A DNA stretch of 64,000 bases, taken from the NCBI GenBank assembly GCA_950295325.1, contig OX485808.1, positions 40,570,527 through 40,634,526 on the forward strand, written 5' to 3'. The notes under the pieces were generated by a model. The model did no database searches. It saw only the letters and a program-made list of their open reading frames with translations, and was not told where the DNA came from. Source of the DNA: Polytrichum commune. Lineage: Eukaryota; Streptophyta; Polytrichopsida; Polytrichales; Polytrichaceae. Position numbers and translations under genes: made by a program. Positions 56,341 to 64,000 of this stretch are shown here, one piece after another. Within the stretch, counting starts at the first letter, position 1. Each line of letters opens with the position of its first letter.

Positions 56341-58299
56341 ATGTTTGCGTATTCCAATGTTTTCATTAATGCTCCGTGTTTTTCGGGACTTTACCTTGTC
56401 GTCCAATATGGTTTTGCCCTCCAAATAAGAATGCAATTTTACTTCACTGCAATAGCAAACACTGCACTGCAGATTGACAACATAAGGCACTTTCAGAACA
56501 CTGACATGTCCATAACTAAATGATTCTTAGAATGTAGCCATAGACAAAGTACTAAACAAATTCAGAATTCCTTGAAACTGGAATCTCACATTCTGTCATG
56601 CTAACCTTAAGCCCTAAACCACAACAACCCAAAATTGCAATCATACAAAATGCAATTGCAATGTTCTAAAAAACTTACCTTTCTAGAGTGTTTGCTCCTA
56701 AACCACAACTAGCTGCTCCTGCTGCAGCTAATACCAACTGCAAATGAACAATAAAATTGAGGTCAGAAACCTCTAGTAATTCAATGTGCACATGCATGAT
56801 TCAACATTGAGAACTACTCAAAAAAGTTGCTCATAAATCAGATTCATGCAACACAAGTGAAAGGAAACTATTGATTTGTATGCAAAAAATATAATGAACT
56901 ACATGGTGAAGCTACAACTGAAACCCTAATGAGCAACATCTGAAACACTAATTACCCTTGCAACAACTGAGATCAACAACTGAAAACAACCTAATGAGCA
57001 GTAGCAAGCAACAATGAGCATCCTAATGATCTAATGAGCAGCAAGCAAGCAAGCAGCAAGCAAAACTTACTAATGAGCTAATGAGCTAATAAGCAAATGA
57101 GCAGCAAACAAGGAGAACTTACTCTAGCTCTGACGCGCGTCAGCAATTGACCAATAAGAATGAGTTTTGCATTGTGAGGAAAGAGAAGCAAGACCAGCAA
57201 GGGAAGCAAGAGAAGAGAGAGAAGAAAGTGAAGATAAGGGTAAGAAGCAAGAGAAACAAGAGAAGAAAGTGAAGAGAAGCAAAAGAAGCAAAAGAAGATG
57301 AGCAGATGAGCAAGAGAAGATGAGAAGTTGAGCAAGAGAAGATGAGCAAGAGAAGAAGAGTAGATGAGCAAGAGCAGATGAGCAAGAGAAGATGAGCAAA
57401 TGAGCAAGAGAAGCAAGAGCAGATGAGCAAGAGAAACAAGAGAAACAAGAGAAACAAGAGAAACAAGATAAACAAGAGTTGCAAGAGAAGGAAGCAAAAG
57501 CACGAAGAGGAGGGCAAAAGGGAGCTGGTGTACTTTGAAACCCTATAACCCTAAAGCAAGAGAAGCAAGAGCAACAGTAGAAGGAACGGAAGGAAGAGAT
57601 GATAGAGAAGGAAGGAAAAGCACGAAGAGCGAGGGCGAAAGGGTGCTGGAGTACTTGGAACCCTAAAACAATGGCGTGCCTCCACGTGTCCCTACCCCAA
57701 ACGTCGCGCCCAATCGCCGGCCTATACCCTTACGTGGCATCACCCTACTGGTCTATATTTGGTATTGAAATAGGGGTTTAATTTATACTTAGTTTGGTGA
57801 TTTTATTATCATATTATGTCATAATAACATCTTATGTTTATGCTAAGGCAAGTTAAAAGTCACACTAAATGTCACTCTAAATATAAAATGAGCCATCTCG
57901 TTGCCTCTTCTCTTCACTTTTGATAATGAGTGAAATATTCATACGAGCTCTAGAAAGTATTCATTATTTTAGGAAATTATATTAGGGTGTGAGGTTGAGT
58001 AAATTATTATGTCATTGTCAACAATTAAATGACATCAATAATAATAATAATATCATTTTGGAACTCCAAACAATGAGAGAAACTAACTACAATTTCTAGT
58101 GTGGCCTCTATGGAGAGTGGGGGAGCACCTTTCATTAAAACCTAGAATCACGTGCGTTCACTGCATACTCTAAAAACCCCCTAATATATACAAGTGATTT
58201 TTTGTGAAATGAAGTAATACACATACAATTGCAACAATAAATATACAAGCAACAATATGTATACACAAAAAAACATCCATTCATATATATTAGTCATTA
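56341..58299. other. Leader/promoter region of the element B large gene, non-coding
   Basis: Several AG/GT pairs on - (for example near 56687 and 56740) could be leader introns. A purine-rich GAGCAAGAGAAG array spans about 57165-57520, with one short TGACGCGCGTCA dyad at 57131-57142. No gene was seen. Confidence 0.5.
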
Positions 58300-58616
58300 C
58301 TCGGGGGGGCAGTGTGTTAAAAAAATAAGGATATAGGGGGGTATTACTTTCAATTCTCTTATTTTTTTTCACATGCTATCATTATATAAATTTCTACTTT
58401 GGGTTAATAGAAAAATGGCTTGCATTACTTATAATTCCAAATTACCAATTATTCCATACCCTATACTACTTTAAAGATGTCCAGTGCCATTTTTGATACC
58501 CTATATTACTCTTAAGTCCATTTATAATTTTTTGCCCCCATGTTTTTAAAATACCCTATCATTTGTTTGCACGTATATTGCTACTCCAACCAATGACTGC
58601 CCCCCCCCCCCCCGAG
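58300..58616 (+). mobile_element. CTCGGGGGG-type MITE, copy 3
   Basis: Inverted C/G-run ends are flanked by a perfect 8-bp duplication AGTCATTA (58292-58299 and 58617-58624). It is nearly identical to copy 1 inside, so the insertion is young and lies in the element B spacer. Confidence 0.9.
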
Positions 58617-58624
58617 AGTCATTA

Positions 58625-61082
58625 ACATAAGTATACAAATGCAATTATTGTCTCGAAGTCTACCATGGAATGATCAATAAGATCATATGTCCACTTGTTG
58701 TTAGCCCCTTTTGATACCAACATAAACCAATCTCCACGTTTGATGGACGGTCCATCAAGTCAAATGGATCCCTATACTCCACCCAACGATTACCAAACTT
58801 CCTCCGCATCCTATAAACTCTCCCAACAAACCAAACCTTATGAAAACTTATCCAATATGAACACTTATGATATATAGTATAGTAACAATACCATACAAGT
58901 ACAATTATTCTATACTTTTTAAAGGCCTTCCATATATGTACGTAACTATAAATTATAACATGTATACCATATGTATATGCAATACGGCAAGGTCCAAATC
59001 AATACCCCTCCTGTGCACTCACGTATAACTCGTACATGTTTAGTACAGTGCACCCCCCGAGCTATGGAGGGGACTCTATATTTCGATAATAGTAATAATA
59101 TTCAATAAAAGGATGTCTTGTTGATTAACTTCAGTATAAGAATTCTTTTTCTTCTCAAAGGTGGGATTCAAATGCAATTGGGGCAATATACCAATTGGCC
59201 ACAAATTCTCATGAAACTTTGCCAAGAAATACTTGTGAATCCCTCAATTATCGCAATAAGTTGTGAAACGCAATTAACAAAACCGAAACATCGAGATATG
59301 GGGAGAATTCATATGCTTGTAATACCTTAAACAACATTACGGATTAATTCAATCCCTCCACACATAGGTCTAAGCTTGTATTAAAACAAAATGCATGGGT
59401 ATGTGTTGAATGTACATCCCTCTTGTACATTAAACAACCTTTCGGATCCATCCAATCCTTCCACACATAGGCCTCAGCTTGTATTATCGCTTATAAGTAG
59501 TAGCAAACTTGTTTATATTTGGAGTTTTCTTTCGGTGGTGAGTTGTGTTTAGGACTCGATTATAGAATACCAATATACGATCTTCAAAACCTTTCATCAA
59601 AAGTATATGTTTAAAGCAAATGGTTTAAAGCCAAAGAAAGATTTTAAAAAATGAAAGGTAAGGTTACCCCTAAATTTGCTTCACATTTGAAATGTTTATG
59701 GTTTTATTTTACAAAATTTAAAGGTAGTCATATAGTTTTGAATTACTTCCACTTAAGGCTACACATGTATTGGGAGTTATTCAGTTAACCATGCGTACCG
59801 TATGTCGTTGTGTTTGTTCAGGGGTGGGCGGTTATAGGGTATAGGGTATAGTGTTTAGGGTTTAGGGTTTAGGATTTAGGGTACCACGTATGAACTAATG
59901 AGAGTATCCCCCTTCTGTCACCAACTTAAAATTGCTTGCCTTTATAATATTTGGATACCCTACCCTCCCCTTCTCTCCATTATGGTTTGTTGGGCTCATA
60001 ATGTTACTTAGAACAACAACTGCTATTGTTTGAGTCAATATTGTAGATAATGTACATGGGGTACTAAAAATTGTTTTTTGTCTCACGTATAGTACATTAA
60101 GAATGCTAGTATTATTTTTTTTGAAATAAATGTTGATGTATTGAAGGGGGCCCTAAAGTTAAGAGAGGAAATTGAGAATATTGATTTTAAAGCAACCCAT
60201 AGTGCCTATGACAATAGATGTGCTATTTTCATGGCATCTAGGCGCTCAAAGTTTGTGTACGTATTAGTATAATTATGTATAGGTGTGTAAAAGTGGGTAA
60301 ATTAAACGGGTTGGATGGTAGGGTGGTGGCAAATGTAATTACTAGTTTAAATGCTAGATGAGAGGAGATAACATGATATTGGAGTGAATATCATTACATC
60401 GTATGCAAAACAATAAAATAGATGCTAGTTTAATTTTGAATGACACGTATTTTTATACTCCATGTACTATTGTTGTTGTTGTGGTTGATGTTTCACACGA
60501 CACTATAATTTTCTGTCTCCTAGTTCTACAATGACCTCTCAATATTAGGTACTTCGATATTATAAACCACCCCTCAACAATGTTCAATGCTCATATATTA
60601 TTAGCCTATTTTCTTTGTTGTCCACCATAAATACGTAGATGCCTTTTGCTTTGTCATTATGTGGACTCATCGTCTATGCATGTTGTCCACTATGAATACA
60701 CATTCCATTGTAAGGCTGGCACACGGAATGTAGTAATGTTAGGTTTTTATTTATAGGACGTAGATGGTGGCTAGTATCCTATGTTGGAAAACGGATCCAA
60801 GGGAAACGATCAGTACTTAAGGGGACACCCCTCCACCAAGGGACTCTTTTTGCATCTCAGATGTGGGTTGCGCTGCTTGGACCCTTGTAGTGTTTTGGAT
60901 GTTTATTTCGTGCAGGTACAGATCCTATTGCAATGGACCTTTTATACCCTAAACACTAAATTCCAAGCCATAAACCCATTAGTGGAGCCAATTTTATGTG
61001 GATTGCACTGTCTGGATCCTTATAGTGATTGATTTTTTGTTTATGGCAAGTATCGTTCCTGGTGAAATGGTCCTATTATGGC
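58625..61082. other. Spacer of element B, non-coding
   Basis: AT-rich sequence. A telomere-like TTTAGGG run lies at about 59825-59882. A ~150-bp imperfect duplication lies at about 60840-61070 (GGGTTGCGCTGCTTGGACCC against TGGATTGCACTGTCTGGATCC). No palindromes occur here. Confidence 0.5.
59825..59882 (+). repeat. Interstitial telomere-like run in element B
   Basis: TTTAGGG and TATAGGG units, some imperfect, in the element spacer. Confidence 0.75.
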
Positions 61083-62142
61083 GCCGCAAATCACGGAGGT
61101 TTACGGACGTGCGTCCGTAAACCTTAAACCTCTTGCTTGGTTGGATATCTATTTCTGTGAGAATTGCACTTGAGCTATTTCATGTACATTGAGGTTTACG
61201 GACGCGCGTCCGTAAACCTTAAACCTCTTGCTTGATTGGATATGTATTTTTGTGAGAATTATACTTGAGTTATTTCATTTACATTGAGGTTTACGGACGC
61301 GCGTCCGTAAACCTTAAACCTCTTGCTTGATTGGATATCTATTGTTGTGAGAATTATACTTCAGCTATTTCATGTACATTAAGGTTTACGGACGCGCGTC
61401 CGTAAACCTTTAACCTCTTGCTTGATTGGATATCTATTGCAGTGAGAATTATACTTGACCTATTTCATCTACATTGAGGTTTACGGACGCGCGTCCGTAA
61501 ACTTTTGCACCTTTTTGTTCCATTGTTCGGTATTGCACCTGAGCTGACATCATGACCACTTGCCATGTATAGTATACCAACGAGACTGTATTGTCATGAA
61601 AATTTTCTGACTCACGTCCAGTAACCTAAACCTATTTGTGCTAGTAATGAGGTACAGAGAGGTTTACGGACGCGCATCCGTAAACCTGCAAACCTTTGGT
61701 TCCATACTTTTCACTATGTGCCATGTAGAATATTACATTGAGACTGTACGGTCAATGGAGGTATAAGATCCCTAAACCCTAAGCTTACATCACCCTATGT
61801 GTCATAGTATAATATTTTGACATTCATAATACACAGTAGGAACCTGGCACCTGGACATCTTGGTTTCCTAAACCTCTGTGTGTCTTGCACAACACTGACT
61901 TTTGACATTCGGATGTTTGCGGACGCACGTCCGTATACCTATGTTGTATAGTTTGCGAAAACATTTGCGCATGATATTGACCTCTTTGACCACGAAGAGA
62001 TTTACGGGTACGCGCCCATAAAACTGTCATGTTTTTGTTGTCTGGACCTTTCCGCCGACTATGAACAAATAAAGACATATGTATGCGCGTGCTTGCACTG
62101 ATAATGTTGTTACATGGAGATATACGTACGCGCGTTCGTATA
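61083..62142. repeat. 95-bp tandem array and further palindromes before the element B DUF7869-like gene
   Basis: 28-bp dyads start at 61097, 61192, 61287, 61382 and 61477, exactly 95 apart, in tandem units sharing AAACCTCTTGCTTGATTGGAT. Looser sites follow at 61660, 61918, 62001 and 62121. The array starts 15 bases after the start of GCCGCAAAT (61083-61091), as in element A. Confidence 0.95.
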
Positions 62143-62283
62143 CCAATGTGTCTTTGTTTCCAGGCCATGAAATCCACTATTGTTGACATTGTGTTTCATT
62201 GACAATAAGCGTTAGGACTATCCATGACATTTATTGAATGGGATATTTTGACATACTCTTCATGTGGGTCACTTGTAGTGGCC

Positions 62284-64000
62284 ATGGATTCCAACGTCCG
62301 AGATAGTGCATTCGAGTTATCTTCGGAAGCGTCAAGCTATGCTAGCGAATTTGAAGGTGTTATGGAACATGAAACTACAATTGGTGTCGCCAATGCAGAG
62401 GATGATTTCATACCAACATGTGAGGGTTATTCGCGGGAACAATGGATTGATCTTGATGTTGTCATAGTCAATGGATACGGCGTCCCCGTGGCCAATGGTG
62501 TTTGTAGGAACTCAAATCCTATGGACTGTATTGATGCAAATCCCCTTGGGGAGGAAGATGTTGGGGTGTGCATTTTGAACTCCTTACATCCATTGGAAGT
62601 ACCTCCTGGTTGGAGATTCTCTCTTCGTCGATGGCCGTTGCGAAGTGTTCTTCACGATGGTGTCAGCTTGTGGAATCATGCACGTCGTTTTGAGGAAATA
62701 CAAAAGACTTTGTTCGCCACAATGCGTCCTAGACAAGGTCGGCGTAAATATGATTCCGTTCGCGTGCCCCGTGAACCCACGCAACGTCGTCGAGATCTAA
62801 CATTGGGAGACACATCTATTAGGTCCGTAGCAACAAAGGATTGTTGTGCAAAAATGTGTTGCCAACTATTTCCCCGTGACAAAATCAAATCTTTGAGACA
62901 AGAGATGTGGCTTGCGGACTTTCGGACGCGATCTGCAAAGAAACTTGAAGTCCATCGCAACATGCACTTTGATGCCGAAGGTCGTAAGGTTGTGACCTTG
63001 GAAAATATAGAGGTATGCTGCACGGCATGGTACATTATACATGCAGTTTCAAAGGCAGATTTTTATAGGTTCCGGAACTACTCGCTGCAAGGACGGCGTT
63101 CTCGGTTCCATGGCAACTCTGGTACAAAGAAGCCCAGGGAGGCAACACTCCAAGCAGCTGCAACACTATCAACCATCATTATGCCATTAGCAGATGCGAT
63201 GCCACACAAAACACGGACTCTGCCGTCGGGGGAAAAGGTTGTCCAGATGGTTTTGCCTACAGGGACAAAATGGAAGAACATACTTATGGATGTTAATGAG
63301 GTTGGCGAAAAGGCTGGATGTGGGCCGATTTCGTTGTCAAAATTGAGTGTGATCAAGAATCAACAATTTGCAGAGTACATTACGAAGAGGCCTGGGGATA
63401 AGTTTGCCAGGTGTTCTGCTTGTGAAAAATACAAGGGCCTTCGAGATGCACATCCCATAGGGACTGAGTCGCACAATAGACATCAACGGAAATACATTGA
63501 GCATGTCAACAACCAAGAGGCACACCGTCAAGACTACTACAAGAATCGCGCATTATCGATAATGAGGCCGAATGAGGTTTTGACAATCATTCATGACAAA
63601 ATGGACCATGCGAAGACTGCGTGCCCTTGTTATGCACGGAAAATAAAGGCTACAGATGGATATTTCAAGCTCCCAATATCTGTCACAGGTTCGTTGGTTT
63701 TCACATTTTTTTTGCGAACCCACATACTCATCGTTAAGAGTTACGGATGTACATCCGTAAGTGTTTGTTCATTTTCTTGGCCTGCTTGCGGAAAAATTGA
63801 ATTTCCTTATTATAAATGATATTGGAATGTACTTCTCATTTGTATGTCTTAATTCAGGTATGATCGCACATGGCCATGTGGACGTCAAGTATGCACATTA
63901 TGGCTTGGATTTCTATCCAGGCGACGCCAATCATACCGTAGGGTCTTTTGCAAAACTTCTACGAGATCTTGAGAGTCCGCCAACATCATCCTCTCGCGCT
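62284..64000 (+). CDS. DUF7869-like protein of element B, candidate RNase H-fold transposase (3' end outside window)
   Basis: Exon 1 is 62284-63688 (donor CACAG|GTTCG); exon 2 starts at 63858 (acceptor AATTCAG|GT) and runs off the window. The intron holds a palindrome at 63741-63760. The ATG at 62284 is chosen because it follows an acceptor-like CTTGTAG and aligns with the start in element A; an in-frame ATG at 62224 is possible. CCAKMCC, FHGNSGTKKPREATLQAAATL, CSACEKYKGLRDAHPIG and IIHDKMDHAKTACPCYARK are shared with element A. The frame is undamaged. The role as transposase is inferred. Confidence 0.82.
63741..63760. repeat. Palindrome in the intron of the element B DUF7869-like gene
   Basis: TTACGGATGTACATCCGTAA is a perfect 20-bp dyad with the B-type outer arms and a changed centre. 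Confidence 0.9.

Larger units (their letters stand above)
48727..64000. mobile_element. Element B: relative of element A, right end beyond the window
   Basis: It starts AACACTATATTCGTTATTTG, matching the ends of element A. It has the same order of leftward small frame, leftward large gene, palindrome-rich spacer and rightward DUF7869-like gene. The proteins align along their whole length but are strongly diverged, so this is a different subfamily and not a duplicate. One MITE (58300-58616) lies in the spacer. At least 15.3 kb is present. Confidence 0.85.

Noticed and set aside
55788-56369. Long repetitive open frames on both strands (about 190 and 176 codons)
   Set aside because: They arise because the 135-bp tandem unit is divisible by three and the palindrome reads alike on both strands; no start context or domain.
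57078-57517. Leu/Ser-rich frames on - (91-141 codons)
   Set aside because: Translation of the GAGCAAGAGAA purine array; no domain.
60781-61032. 83-codon frame with an internal duplication (CGLRCLDPCS / CGLHCLDPYS)
   Set aside because: It follows from a ~150-bp DNA duplication and continues into no recognisable protein.

Overview
The window looks like repeat-rich nuclear DNA of a land plant. The evidence is plant-type telomere-like CCCTAAA runs, plant Ty3/gypsy and PIF/Harbinger elements, an F-box/PP2-like gene with introns, and GT-AG introns throughout. I cannot name the species. Only one ordinary host gene is convincing (the F-box/PP2-like gene, 32226-34052). Almost everything else is mobile DNA, much of it nested.

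Layout. 1-3215 is the 3' end of a Ty3/gypsy retrotransposon (integrase, then a 2.0 kb LTR). About 4.5-9.8 kb is a PIF/Harbinger element: a Myb/SANT-like protein facing a DDE transposase, with an antisense 26S rDNA fragment between them that itself carries a hAT-like MITE. 10332-30594 is a 20.3 kb element (element A) with 29-bp terminal inverted repeats and a 4-bp target duplication, inserted in a ~280-bp tandem repeat. 32.2-34.1 kb holds the F-box gene. 37.3-38.8 kb is a LINE reverse-transcriptase relic. 39-45 kb is a nest of MITEs and solo LTRs. From 48727 to the window end lies element B, a diverged relative of A that runs off the window.

Elements A and B are the main discovery. They share one divergent gene plan. 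Leftward lies a multi-exon gene whose four main exons stay in frame. They encode a protein of about 1,600 residues: a DGQH (ParB/DGQHR-like) region, a conserved unknown region, a proline-rich coiled-coil region and an NIF/FCP1-type HAD phosphatase domain. A small two-exon reading frame follows it. Rightward lies a two-exon gene for a DUF7869-like protein with acidic motifs that resemble an RNase H-fold transposase. The leader, introns and intergenic DNA of each element are studded with an 18-32 bp palindrome: core TACGAACGNNCGTTCGTA in A (about 32 copies) and TACGGACGCGCGTCCGTA in B (about 20 copies). The two cores differ by a single mirrored substitution, which suggests a co-evolving protein-site system. 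I do not recognise this as a described superfamily.

Element A is decayed by point nonsense changes and by two solo LTRs, each with a 5-bp target duplication, inside its coding exons. Element B has only one visible nonsense codon. A single LTR-retrotransposon family supplies five LTR copies in the window. Three of them keep a small reading frame near the LTR 3' end.
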